DNA of 64,000 nucleotides from the NCBI GenBank assembly GCA_958510875.1, contig OY294068.1, positions 67,992,633 to 68,056,632 of the forward strand. The letters run 5' to 3'. The translations under genes and the position numbers were made by a program. Positions 22,801 through 37,800 of this stretch are shown here, piece after piece. Position 1 is the stretch's first letter, and each line of letters starts with the position of its first letter. This DNA is from Endomychus coccineus (lineage: Eukaryota; Arthropoda; Insecta; Coleoptera; Endomychidae). Below the pieces are notes generated by a model. It was not told the DNA's origin and did not search any database. It was given only the letters and a program-made list of their open reading frames with translations.

Positions 22801-25800
22801 CATTCAAGATATGTGGGAGCGAATACAGGTGAGTAATCATATTCACTGTTACTGAGACCAGTGATGAGTTGCCACCTTGGTTTAAATATGAACTATTCTT
22901 CGAAAGATTCCAATTTCCAAAAAGCAAGCTTTGTGTTTCGTATCAATTGAAATATCCAAAACGACCATCGTACAATAACTGAACACCACAGCTGAAGTTT
23001 TCTACGTCGTCCTTCCGTATTTACTATATTTAGTCCCATACGCATTTCTCTTCCATTTTTCTCTTTTTCTCCAGTTAGTACCCATCTTCTTGGAAATGGT
23101 AAGTTTACATCTTCTCATCACAATTATTTCATCTGTTTATACGGCTTATATGAATGATTGTGAATTGTGCAAGAATGTGGTTTTCAGCGAGGAGAGACCA
23201 TTTTTGTGCCACCTACCCCTCCTCCAACGCCTCCCCCCGAAGTAGAAGAAGAAGCAGAGCCAGCATCACAGGGTATGCTGTTATATACATAGATAAAAGT
23301 AATAATTCAATCTTATTTATCAATAGTTGAAGGAGGCGATGCCGCTGCAATACCTGAGCAGGAATCACTTCCTATTAGGAAACCCAGAAAAGAAGCGTGA
23401 GTATCATTCAATACAGATGACAAACAATATCAGCCTTTTTCGATACAGCCATGGAATACTGAAATTGTAGGGTTCTTTAACTGTCCATGTCATATATAAA
23501 TTCTCGGGAAATGGGTCACACTGACATACATGCTTATTATTTTCGTCTTTACGTACGTTTCGCTCTACGACAATCATCAGAAAACGTATCAATGTCTAAA
23601 ACGTGATTTCTTAAAACTAATTGTATCATCACAGGGCGTCTTTATCGCACTGATTTCAAATAAAAATTCTCACGTCGCCACAACGAACAGAAACACGAGT
23701 AAACGAAACTATAGCATATTCATGTTTTAAGTATATGAATCAAGAATCCGCTGCTTAGCAATATTCTCATAAGCTTTGAAGTCATATCAAATCACAGTAT
23801 CCAATACAACTGAAGGACTGAAACGAAAATATAACGCTCGAGTATCCACTTTCGAACCAGATGTTGAAGATTTATGAGGTAATAGAAAAAGTTGTCAGAC
23901 CTCATTAGAAATATTGCTATTAGAGCATTCTACCTAAAATACATTTTTAACATTACGCATGTAAGAATTTACAAGGGTTTTAATTAATTAAATTAGTCTA
24001 AATCTGACTTAATGATTGAATATCAGTTCTATGATTTACAGATTTGGAGTCACGTTTTATGTGAATCATCTCCAGAATAGATCTTTGATAATAATCGGTT
24101 TCCTTACTTAAAATATCAACACTTTTGTTAAAAAGCAGTGTTTAACAAGGACGGTGGAATTGTCTAAGTTTTTGTTTCTTATACTGTACTTATGGCCATA
24201 CATTCTTTTTTGTAAATATCGTTTAGAGATTCCTGTATAAGTCCCATCGCCTATCCCACATCTAGGAAATTTATGTTGTTGTTTGTTTAGAACGTCATAT
24301 ACAAATAACATAAACAGTAATACAGATAATTTTAAAACATTACCATACATTCCGGAGACCTCAGAGAAAATTAAGAAATGTTGAAAGAAGTATGATATAA
24401 ATTTTGCGCATTAACCTACTAACTGTGTTGAGAAATATTTTTCAAATCTAAAACCTTCAATACCTAAAAATAAGCAAACCCACACAGTATACAAATTAAA
24501 TTGTTTAGATTGCGATGGGACTTATATAGGAGGAATCTTTGAGCAATATTTACAAAAAAGAATGTATGGTCATAAATATAGTATAAGAAACAAGAACTTC
24601 CAAAATTCCACCGTCCTTGCCAAACACTGCTTTGATTATAACCATCAATTCGATTACAAAAATGTTAATATTTTAACTAAGGTAACCAATTATTATAGAA
24701 GATCTATTCTGGAGATGATTCACATAAAACGTGAATCCAAGTCTGTAAATCATAGAACAGATATTCAATCATTAAGTCAGATTTATACTAATTTAATTAA
24801 TTAAGACACCTGTAAATTCGGGCGTCTACGTGTAGAGCGCGATTCATAAAATGTAATCCTATACTTTTATACGAGTAGAGCGCAAAGCCTGTATACGACG
24901 AGAGCGCGAGGACGGTCGGGATAGTAGGTAGACGGTTTATTCATATGTGAGGGTAGTATATGTGTACATCGCATGATTAAACGCTCGCCCCAGCAATCAA
25001 AAATTATTTTTCCTTCTTTTTTTTCCAGGCTTAGAGCTGACAGTGAAAAAAAACTGACAGGATTGAAAAATGAATAAATTATTTTAAAAATGAGCCATTT
25101 ATATTAAAAAATAGATAAGTAATTTAAAAAAATAAATTAGTAAAATTTCAAAAACTAAATAAATGGTTTATTTTAAAAACAATTATGATTGAAATAAAAA
25201 AAAGTTGGAAAAGAAAATTATTTTTTCGACGTCGACCTATCGTTAGTTATTTTCCTAAGCTTTGCCCTTTTTTTCTTTTCAACAATTCATTCGAAAATTT
25301 CCCTTTTTAATTCACTGATATGACTTCAAAGCTTATAAGGATATTGCTAAGCATTCATATACTCAAAACATTAATGTGTTATAATCTCAATTACTCTTGT
25401 TTCTGTTGATTTCGGTGACAGGGGCATTTTTAATTGAAATTAGCGCGATAAGGACGCCTTGTGATGATAGAAATAGTTTTGAGAAATCACGTTTTATACA
25501 TTGATATGTCTTCTGATGATGGTTGTCAGACCGAAACGTACGTAAGACAGCATATTCACCTCAATTCACAAAGAGGAATGTATGATCTTCAAGGATGTGC
25601 ACCAAAAATACACTTTCAATAACTTCAGACCTACGCATTGCCGCTTTGAATTATAAAAAGAATGAAGGAAGTAGGCAGTTCTACATAATGCATGTAGCAA
25701 AAATATGATTTCAATAACTTCAGACCTACGAATTGCCGCTTCTCCTGATGTCTTCCAAGGAGCAATCCGTAGGTAGAAAAAACGTATTTCACTAATACTT

Positions 25801-28800
25801 TTGTAGGTCCAGGCAACAAAATAAAAAAAATGTATTTAGAAACTGGCAGAGAAGTACTGACACAATTATACAGCACTCTATGAGTCTCCGAACGGCCAAA
25901 CATATCATAATAATGATATCTATGGAAATAAGATATCTATGACACCAGCCTCTCAAATAAAACGAGAAGAAATACCTTGTAGGGAGGCTACACTTAAATT
26001 TCAGATGCTGTTTATTCACTTTAAATGCAAAATTTCCATTTTCACTGCGTTTCATCACCAAAATATTGGAATATAGTTGGAAGAGACATATTTCATGACA
26101 TTTAGGCTAGTTGTTATGTGCTTTTGAGGTCAATATCTTGAGATAAACATGGTGCTAATTATGAGAAGATTTAATTTTTTTTCTGGAAAACGGTGCAATT
26201 CCGGAAATTTTTACTTTTTGATCGTTCATAAGGAACACTTAAGTAGTATGTCAAAAAATGTTCATCAAAATCGGGGGTGAGGCCCTTCTTGTAAATAATT
26301 ACCCAACTTTACTTCTGTCCAAAACCAGTCAGGTTGAAACTAAGTTTTGATCCCCTAAGGTACATCTATTACACAAATCTTTCCAATTATTCCACTCCAA
26401 ATTGGTAATTGATGCCTTTGCTTCCAACGAAAGAATATTCCCAGAATTTGGTTCCAAACATAAGTTTGATATCACCTCCCTGTAGAAATAACTTAGAAAC
26501 ACGACCTTCCACTTGGACGATTTGACAAAAAGTACGTCATTTTCTTGGCCTTTTCCGGTGTTTCGATGTGTCACAGAACGACCTCTAAATAGAAGCGGTA
26601 ACTACAGAATTTGACACTGAATATCCACGAGAATATACGGTCTAGCATAGCTGACGTCACAGGAGTTAACCGATTGTAGTACAGCGGCCATTTCTAAGCC
26701 GTTAAGTGAAATTTACACGTTACAATCTGTATATTAAAGCATATAAAATATATGATATTCAATGCGATGAATATCAATCTACAATGAGTCTTGAATTGGT
26801 GAGAATAAATTGAACAAAGTGGTTTCAAAATATTACATTCATTTGCTTAATTGAATTTAGATTCCTCTGTCCTTTGCTATTCGCCATTACGAAGAGAGGA
26901 TTTTCAAGAGGAATATCAAAAACATTTAAATGTTGTTATGAAATTAATTAAATCGAATGAATTCAAATATTTAATTTATTTTTGTGAACTATCGTTTTGT
27001 TATGTATTGTATCACTTTCAAACTCATTTGATAACGTCAAAATGTATCCACTATAGTTTTGCTTCTCGTTGGCATGGCAACAAGTCAAAATAAAAGTATT
27101 TCATTGGTTGAAAATTGTCGGTGTGAAATTTTCACTAATATCTTTCAAATTCTGCAGATCAAAAGGGAAATCTGTAACATTAGTGTTGCCGCCGGGCAAA
27201 GTTCTGACACCCGAAGAGACAGCTGAACAGGAAAGTAAAAAGAAACTAAACGACACTATTCTTCTCATCCAAAATCATGAGAGGTGCCGACAAGCTCGCA
27301 TATATCACTACGATCAGAATAGAGTTCATCGATCTAGACGTGACGCAGGAACTAAAGGTAATGAAGGTGATCCCGATATGGAAAAAATGGGAAATGCAGC
27401 AGTAACTCTTCAACGAATGTGGCGTGGACATGATGCCCGGAAGTACCTAGCTAGAAGAGAAGACGAACGCCGCTTACTTATTGGTAATATAGCAATAGTC
27501 CAGTCATCCTGGGAAATTATCTACAGCAAAAAAATCCAAAAAACTCCAATGGACTTTTTCAACGTATAAGGGGGTATTTTGGTGCGCTAAACACGATGGT
27601 ATGGTCCAAATTGAGCTACCGGATACGGAACATGCCGCAAATCGCCGATTTATGGCCATTTTTTGGCCATTTTCTGGTTTTTCGAAGATATAACAAAATC
27701 TATGCATTTTTGTGAAAATAGTCAAGAGAGCAAAGTTGTAGTGCTTATCAACACTCAAAAAATGACCATTTTAATGTGGCGAAAATGACGTTTTTGCGTT
27801 TTTCGAAGATTGGGCCAAATCTATGCTTTTTTGTAGAAATAGTCAGGGGAGCAAAGTTATAGGAGTCAAAAATACCCGTAATCTGGTCCAAACTAGATGG
27901 CGCTAATGGTCATGAAACTCAAAATATGGCCGTTTTAGCGTCAAAAAAATTATAACTGTTTGTCTTTTTTTCACAATAGGACAAAACCTGCGTATTTTTA
28001 TGCATATAGTCAGAGGAACAAATTTATAGTAAACTTTTTGGGTTTTTCGACAATAGGACAGAATCTATGCATTTTTATAAAAATAGTAGAGATAACAAAG
28101 TTATAGTAGGAGGAAATGCCCATAATCTGGTTCGAACTAGATGGCGCTAGTGGTCATAGAACTCAAAATATTGCCGTTTTAGTGTGATAGAAATGATAAT
28201 TTCAAAAAATAAATACAAAGTGTGCACGTGTAAAATTTTTTCGGAAATTTATTCAACAAGTGTCTACGAAAATATTCTTAGTAATTATTCATAGAAGTTG
28301 CTTTTATTAAAATACATCATTGAAAAAATTTTGATCTTATTTTTTATCTGAACAATTCTTCAAAAAAGTAAACGCTACTAATAATCAGGAAGTGAAAATA
28401 AAAACCAAGGTGAGTTTTTTGTTCATGATAAATGTTTGTAATATTATATTATATCATAATATATTTCCCAATTTCTAATATTTCTCTCGTTTCCTTTTTG
28501 TCATTCCATAATTTCACAGGTCCACGATGGACAAGTGTCTACTTTGTTTGAAAGTCAGTTAGAGTGAGGTCGTGTTCCTCGATGAATCAAAATCAGCGGC
28601 TATTACATCATCATCAATTGAACGCAAACTACAAGTTCATACGAGCCAAGCGTTTATTTAGGATGTTCGAAGAAAGGTTGTACATGAAGGGTGCCTAGAA
28701 ATATTCGAAATGACCGCTAGCGCCATCTAGTTTGGACTAGATTATGGGTATTTTTGACTACTATAACTTTGCTCCCCTGACTATTTTTATAAAAATGCAT

Positions 28801-31800
28801 AGATTCGGCCCTATCTTCGAAAAACGCAAAAATGGTCATTTTCGCCACATTAAAATGACCATATTTTGAGTTCTAAGAACGCTAGCTCGTTTGAATCAGA
28901 TGATGAGTGTTGATAAGCACTACAACTTTGCTCTCTTGACTATTTTCATAAAAATGCATAGATTTTGTTATATCTTCGAAAAACCCGAAAATGGCAAAAA
29001 AAATATCCAATTTAGACCATGCCATCGTGTTTAGCGCACCAAAATATCCCCTTAAACGTTGAAAAAGTCCATTGGAATTTTTGGACCCAAATTTCTGCCA
29101 GGATGACTGGACTACAATAGTTCAGCTATTGTGTTCGTTTCAAACCGAATACCGAGTATTGTACCGAGAAATGGGGCAAACCACGCTCTAGGGGTACATA
29201 CGAACGAAAACGAGAAATACAGCCAGATCTGCACATCTCATAATATTCCTAAATAAAATAACTATTGAAATAGATAAATGTGATTATAGTTCCGCTAACA
29301 CAGTATATTCTTCAAACTAATACGTTTTGTAATACTTTTTGGAGAAGCTTCTGTGTTAGCCAAACTATAGTCACATTTCTTTATGTGAAAATCGAACTTT
29401 TGATAGTTGTCTTAGTCAAGTTTAGAATCGATTTTCATCACGTAATACGAATTCCTTCGAGTGGCAACATTGATGTGAAGATTCAACTGTTAGTTGTTGA
29501 CTATCATAGAGCATTTGTTAACAATGTTGGCCTAGAGGTCGTAGAAAATATATCTTCATCATTTGAAGAGAATGAACGTTGCAATGATTCATGTTTAAGC
29601 GATTAGTCCTATAAATGTATAATCAATTTGGTATACTTCTTGGTCTTTGCAAATTGGAGATTTCTACTGATTTTTCGTATGTAACAATTTGTGGATGAGG
29701 ACAGTAAAAAAGACGAAAATGGTTCATTGAACAGAAACTGTCCAAAGAATACAGAAAACATAACTCATAAACTAGCAACGGAAGTAAATGTTTCCAAAAT
29801 TTTCCCATTATAGTTTTCTCAGAAAAATCCAAGATTGGCCATAGTTGTGATTAGAGTTCCCTGATTTGGGTGAGTGAACTAATTCATTGAACGCCTTCAA
29901 TAATCACATGAAAAACAAACATTCACAAATAAATCATCAATAATGAGCTGGAACTTTTTGCGGAAATATTCTTTAATTGATAAATTTTGCATAAATATTT
30001 CAACTGGTGTATTCTGGAAGTCTAGGAGCCAGAGCGATATATATCGTCTGAATATTAACCCGATGGCATTACGGTTTATCGTTAGAGAACGGTTCAATGA
30101 GCAATTCATCTCACAGACCGAATTTTCGCCGGCCTGCTAGATCTCGAGATACAGCCTCCGCAAATTGTTTATTTTTTGACTAGAGGTTAACCCTTTTCAA
30201 GTTGCGGTTACTTGAAAAGCATGCCATTCTTATACACTTCCACTATGTGCCATCATTTTTTATCGTGTCCGTTTATCAGACTCACCAGTTAAAATTGGAC
30301 CAAAAACGGACTGCAAGTTAACCCTCCAAACCTGGTGGAAAATGTTCATTGGTGTTGGAAATTGTTAAGATACCCTATGCCATTAAAAGTTATAGAGTAA
30401 TTGGCCATTATTTAGACCAAAAATGATATTTTTTCTCAATTTGTGGCTGAACCTTGCGGATTACAAGGTAACACGATGGCATCATGCTAAACAACTTTAT
30501 TGCGTCTAAATAGTCACGCAACTACAAATCGCTAGTGCGCGCCTGGCCTGAGACTGATATAGACCAGTCGGCGCAGATTTTTGCCTGCATTTTCCGGGCG
30601 GTAGCAATGTTTCGATTGATTCTCATGTATTTTTTGCCCGTAGGATACGATTATCGTTACCCGTACTTTGTACAAACTGTGCTTCATTTTTTAATTTACC
30701 AATTTGTGAAACAAAAATGACTTTTTTACATTTTCCTTTATATCTCCTTTCCTGTGCATTTTTAGCATCATGCATTCATATAATTTTTTGTTCCTTACTT
30801 AATTATCTACAAAATTAGGTCTGGTGCGATATCCCAAGTGCTATTGTTAACTTGCAAATTGCGTTGAAAGTTGAAAAAGCGTGCTTTTTTCAACATTGAA
30901 TATCTCAACAATTAAAATACCTAGGAGCTTGAAATTCTCAGAAAATGTTGCCATTACTAATATAAATAAGTGCATCAAATTTCAAAACGATCGCTTCCTA
31001 GAGTTATTAACGATCAAAATTTTTTTCGAAGTTCAGTTGCATACTGCGCCAAAGCCGCTGTGATCGTCTGATTCTGATTCAACTTACGAATTTGAAATTA
31101 AAAAAATGTCCTAACATGCACAGGGCGAAGATAATCTTTTTTTTTCAATTCCCGAAGTTATAAAATCGGTTCTAAATAACTTTTTTCAAAAATTTCAACG
31201 GGATATAAAATTTGAGTATTTTTTTGAATTGTTGAGATAAATTGTATCAAAATCAAACGATCACAGCCACTTTGGTGCGTTATGCAACTAAACTTCGAAA
31301 AAAATTTTGTTCGTTAATAACTCTAAAAGTTGAGGAGCGATCATTTTGAAATTTGATACACTTATTTATATTGGTGATAGCAACATTTTCTGGAAATTTC
31401 CAACTCCTAGGTATTTTAATTGTTGAGATATTGAATGTTGAAAAAACACGCTTTTTCAACTTTCAACGCAATTTGCAGCTTAACAATGGCACTTGTGATA
31501 TCGCACCAGATTTCATTTTGTAGATAATTAAGTAAGGAACAAAACACTAGCATAATGCTAAAAATGCACAGGGAAGAAGATATAAGGGAAAATGTAAAAA
31601 AAAGTGATTTTTTTTTCACAAATTGTTAAATTAAAAATGAAGCACAACTTCTACAAAGTACGGGTAACGATAATCGTATCTTACGGCAAAAAATACATAA
31701 GAATCAATCGAAACATTGCTACCGCCCGGAAAATGCACGTTTTCATATTATTCCGTCCCCGCCGTCTGGTCTAATAAAGCAGAAAGGTAATTCATGAAAA

Positions 31801-34800
31801 CGGCGGAATTGAGGAAAGCAATCGAAAATTGGGATAGGCTTTTGCATTATGTTCTAACTTCTGTATCTGTGGGATCGACAAATACGGGTTCTTGATGTTA
31901 ATATTACTATGCTTTCTAATATGATTGTAAATTATTTCCACAAAAATAAAAATGAAAATTAAATAATAGATCATAGGGGTAGGAAGATAGAATCACTGAC
32001 AACTAGCCAAGAAAAATGTGATGACCAGGGTAATATGTATAATGTTGTATAGAATTTGTTTGATAACTTTTTAGTACCTAAGCTAAACTTTTTTTTGTAT
32101 ACAAGAGCTGCTATTCTTGGAACTAGATGAGATAATTATTTTTCGGATAGAGGTAATTTGAAAGAACTGACGTTTAATTAGTAAAAGCGATATTCTTCTA
32201 TTTTTCAGACAAATATATTGATACTAACTCTGATTTCGCCGACACATCAGAACCTATACAGAACCATTTGATTAATTATATTTATTTTGTTTTGAATAAG
32301 AAAATTTGCGAAAAAAATTCGAAATCTTCCTTAATTTCTTGGGAAGTTGATAAAACCACGGTAGTTGAACATCGCAGTTGCCCAGCGTTATAATATTTAA
32401 AACATCCGAAGAAACATTTAAGATTAAAAATAGTGCCGAGTGAAGCTAAGCTATCAAATACTGAAAAAAAAATCGGTTGTCTGTAAAGTCGGTTTACTGA
32501 CGATAGTTGAACGTGACAACGTCATAACAATTTAGAAAATTTTTTCATAAAATTCTTCGTTCAGAAAATCATTTTAAATTTACAAAATACTTGAATAAAA
32601 TTTATTGTTTAAATTTCTACTCGACTGTTAAAATTTAATTTTTGATTTTATTATTTTATAATAATAAATTTTGTATTGACATTATTTCTTTCAGCAAATA
32701 AACTGAATAAAAGTTTTTGTTCAATTAGTTACTTAATTATTTTTGCAAATTTAATTGTAATTTGTTGTAAAAAAGTAATAATTTTGAATAATTTATTATA
32801 AGAATAAACTGTGATTAAATTATTGTTCATAAATCTTAAATTTAAAATTAAAAATTTGGAAACATCATTAAAATTTTTGTAACTCTAGCTTTTAAATAGC
32901 CCGCCTCAATGTGTTTGATATAGGAGAAAATTGTTCCCTTTGACGGCTGGCTGGTCCAACCTGTCATTTCAGACACGTTGCTATAATATGTGGAAGATTT
33001 ATCATTTATGTTTTAATTTTTTGAAATCATAGCTACGCTCGATAATTATTTTGATCGAATAGTAAAGCAATTGATTTTTTACTCATCGTGAAATAGTTCT
33101 GTTAACTTATTGTTATAGTTTTGTCAATTATAGCATAACCGCTACACTAGTTGACCGATGCTATTTATTTTAATGATGAAAGCACGAATATTCGACAATA
33201 TATCACTGAACATATATTTAATATCGGAAGAATCATTACATTTATCGCCGCAATTATCGTTGCTATAAACAATTGACACCACATTCACTTTTCGCTGCAC
33301 TTCATACTTGACGAAATATTGTATAGCAGCTGTCCACGCGGACGCATCGCTCACTCAAGTAGGAGACGCTCTCGCTTGCACTTCAAGCCTTAAATGGAAC
33401 GTCTCAGAGTGAGGTAACGCCGCATGCTCAAATGAAACGCTGCATGAGTCATGTTTTCTCGTGCTTGCAGCCGGCTCCATCGAATTATAAGACGTTGTCA
33501 CGTCAAAAAGTAGACATTGAAATTGTTATCAATAATGCATGTTAAAAATATTGCCTCACCATATTTTAGTTACCAGTTCCCACTTATTGAAGGTTAAAAC
33601 AATAAAATATTATTTTGTAGACTTAAATTTTGTATTGTTACTTCCGTCACTATTATACGTGTATTTGTTTCAGAATCATTGATAGTTTCTATTTTAAGAC
33701 ATTCAGGTAATTGAATGTAACTAACATATGTATAAAGATCCTTCATATTTTAAGGAATGACTGAACCAAACTGGAGATCCAGAGAACCATTTGAGATATT
33801 TGAAGCGAATATAGAGAAGAGGCGAAGACTTAGAAACGAGAAATTACGCGATTACTTACAAGCTCATGTCACAGAAAAAGAACGCGTCTTAAGAGTTGTT
33901 GGTCCAGGGCTCATGGAAGACATAAGTGATGAAATAAGGGAATGGTTCTACCAATGGTATATAAGAGCTAAAAACTTTGATAAGTTTCCACCCGAGGCAA
34001 AAGGTGGCACCGTTTTAGTTGTACGAGGGGAAACAATGACTCCCGAAGAATGGATAGATGAAGTGGAAAGAAAACGCAGGCAGAAAGCGAAAGGCGTTGA
34101 CAAAGCAAAATTGAAAGCCCAAAAACTGAAAGAGAAAAAAGCAGCGAAAGCTGCGTTGAAAAAGGAGAAGGCCCGACTTAAGAAACTAGCTAAAGAGAAA
34201 AAGAAGCGCCGAGAAAATATGAAAGGTTATGGACTAGAATTCGATGAACCATTGGGGAAAGATTTGTATAAAGAAGGGCAAGAAGAGCATACGAAGTTAT
34301 GGGATTTTAGGGACGAAATGTTGAATCCTAATGAATCTCATTATCTAGATTTGATAACCGATGAAAAATGTTGCGAGGTTCAGTACGAGATGCGAGTGAT
34401 TGTGGATGAAATGATGAGGTAAGTTGATTTGAAATGTATTCAGTGGGTTATTTTCATGCATCAAGAGCGCGATCCATAAATTATTATCGCGAGTCGTGAA
34501 TCGGAAAGCGTTTCTCTCTCATGGTACAAGAGCTAAGTTTACAAACTCGCTATCATTCGCTATTGATATGACCATAATCGTAATGCTACAAGTAGTTAAT
34601 AATTGTTTCAGGTAAGCCACGTGGATAACTCGTTGTGTAACTTATTTCATGAAAGATTTCTTCTTCAACCGTTCGAAAGTATTTTCTTACAATCGCGACT
34701 TACAACGACCATACGTATAGGTATTGATGTGAGAACATGTTCATCAGGGCGTGGCAAAGGACGCACTTGCCACGGGCGCACATATTTAAGGGACACACAT

Positions 34801-37800
34801 TTTTGGAAATTTAACAAGGAAAACATAACAGAGATTTTTCAATGTGAAATCTATGTTGATAACACTTGAATGGAAAACATAAGGAAGACTGCTGATCTTG
34901 CATTAAAGTATGATAAGGATATAGATGCTGTGGAATTTACAGGAGAAATTGAAGGCTTTAAAATTCAGACTGAAGCCTTATTTAAAAATGTTATTGAATT
35001 GGGAGCGGACAATCTTCACAAAATATACAAAAGCAATCGCTTTAAACCATTCATTCGACTATTTTTACTGCCTTACTGGTTTATTTAATTCTTCCTGTAC
35101 CCACTGCTTCTTGTGAACGATTCTTCAGCAAGCTTAAGCTTTTAAAAACTGAGGTCTGCAACACTACAAGAAAGTTACAAATATGTCTATACATGAACAT
35201 TTTTGCAAAAGCAAAATCAAGGAAAGTTGTTTTTATAATGAAATGACTTGAATTAAAAGAAATTATTGTACCGAATTTGTATTTTTTTGTAATATCTTGG
35301 AATAGGTATTTATTTTTTATTTTATGAGAATTTTTTTTTAGTTGTGATAAGTATATCTGAGTCTTAGAGAAAACTGATGAAATATAATTTCATGGTATAC
35401 GGGTATACGTTATTGATGAAAATGGGCCAAAAGATTCAAAAAATTCTTGAAGTGATAAACGAGTTACATATAGTGGACAATATTGTTCAGAATATGGGAA
35501 ATGAAAGAGGGAAACACTCAATAACTTGCGAGCTTGTGAACTTTGAATTGAAAAAACAAATATTCAATAAATCCAAAGTACATTCCAAAAACTTAAAGCA
35601 ACTCAAAATGTATTTTTTGCCTCACTATCCTGAGGAAGAATACAAAAAAGAAAATTCATCAATAATCGCATAGAAAAAGCCTTGGCTCTTCTGCATTTTT
35701 TGTGAAAAAATTATTGAATATAGACGGTAGAGAATATTACTACGAAGATCTCTAAGGAAATATTGTCCTTGCCAATTCGAGTGAACACACCTTCAATTTG
35801 AATCGGAATCAAAAAGACGACTCGGAAGGTCAAGGTGAAAAAGTACCGAAGAAAAACAATTTAGAGGGTTAAATATTGTCCGTCCGATTTTTAAAGTATA
35901 TGCAATTTTGTCAATATTCAATATTCGATACGGAAAACCCCACATAATTTTTTTACTACAACATGAACCCAAACATTCGGAATTACGAATATGAGTTCAT
36001 TGAAACTAAAATAATTGATGATATAAATGGCTATAAAAAGTTCTCTTCATTAAATCAAAACCAAAAATACAACTTCAACATTCTACATCATAATATGGAA
36101 AGTATTTCTAAAAATACGAGTGATCTAGAAGTTTACTTTTCAGGACCATTTTCATTGCAATATACTAACAGAAACACGGAACACACAAGATTTGAAAATG
36201 TTCAAGTTAGATGACTATAACATATTACATAGTAAGGAAAAACGTGTCGTTGTCTATGTTCAAGGAAATCTAAGCTATAATTTTGAAATAATTGATATAG
36301 GTATTTGTAAGGCGATTCAGATCTCAGTTGAAGTAGACTGGAAAAACCTCTTTATAATTAATTTATATCATCCACCATCAATAGATGAAAATATATTTAA
36401 CAAAAATCTTCGCAAATACCTTTCTAATATCTGAGTCGAGGATGACACAATAACAGAATATATAAACAACTTAAGTATATGAATAATAAGCTCGTCAACA
36501 AAATGGCACTTTTGTTGATCACATTTTCATCAAAAGCAAACCAAATGAAACATTACAAATTTTCTTGATCTTTCTGATCATTACGCCACGATAGTAAAAT
36601 TGCCTTCAAACAATTACGAGAATACTAAAATGTCAGCTACTAAATACCAAAAATATATTGATTATACATCTTTAAAAAAGAATTGGCTGGATATAATTGG
36701 TCTATTATTATCTATATCGCCACTGAAGCTATTGATTTAAGTGTTACTCATATTTGAAATTATTGAATACATTCTTCAATAAACACACAAAAACGATGGA
36801 AATAAAACACAAAAATATCAAACGTAAATAATGGATGACGAAAGGGTAAATATATATAAACACTAGATATAGTTTATTCAAAAATCTGGAAACAACGCCA
36901 AATGATCTATTATTAAAAGACCAGTATATCAATTACCGAAATATGGAGAACAGTCTGTTAAAGACTCAAAGAAGATCAATTTCTATAAAGTATAAATAAA
37001 TCATTAAACGACACGAAAACCATGCGGGAGACTGTGAAGGATGTTTCAACAAAAAAGACATTAATAAAGTGCATAAGAAATAAAACAGGTCATCTTAGAT
37101 ACGGGGAGAAATAAATTGGAGGCTATTTTAATAATCATTATTTTTCGGTTGGTCGAAGCCTTATATTACATTCAGCAACCTCTAAATACACCCCATGAAA
37201 AGAAAAATAATTCTCTGCCACCCATATTCTTCGAATATACACCAGAAAATGAAATTATTGAAACGAAAGCATCCTTGAAAATGAAAAGAGGTATTGATGA
37301 AATCATAGCAGAATCATTAAAAGAAATAAAAACAGAAATAGTGGTTCAATTACTATTATATTCAATGAGATAATAGAAACTCCAAAAGTAACACCTATTG
37401 TGTGAACAAACCAGTCTATAAAAAAGAAAACAAGCATGAAATCTTGAATTATAGATCAGTAACACCAATTTCAAACATGGCGAAAACGTTAGAAACAAAT
37501 CATTAAAATAAGGATGTAGCTCATGTTGATAAGCATAAATTTGTTTCTGGTAACCAATTTGTTTCCTCACATCAAAAATATAGGAAAATCTGGAAAAGAA
37601 TAAACCTTCTTTATTTATCATAGACCTCGCCAAGGCTTTCGACAATGTGAACTACTCACATTTGTTAGAGGCCTTGCAAGACATGTATATGAGGGGAAAC
37701 ACATTCATCTGTGGAAAAGGTATTGTAGAGTGCGGGGTACTCCAAGAAACAGTTCTGGGACCAACCCTTTTCATAATCTGTATTAACAGTAAACTTCAAT

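Larger units (their letters stand above)
23480..25560. mobile_element. Two Penelope family A copies joined head to head
   Basis: A large imperfect palindrome in intron 5. The left half (23480-24400) has a hammerhead, terminal repeat and GIY-YIG remnant on the - strand. The right half (24440-25560) has GIY-YIG, then an unrelated AT-rich stretch (about 24830-25300), then terminal repeat and hammerhead on the + strand. The endonuclease remnants are nearest the centre, so the two copies face away from each other with their 3' ends outward. Confidence 0.78.

Noticed and set aside
29280..29606. 108-codon frame in intron 6
   Set aside because: No start context, no motif, and it lies between a foldback and a half foldback. 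Probably chance.
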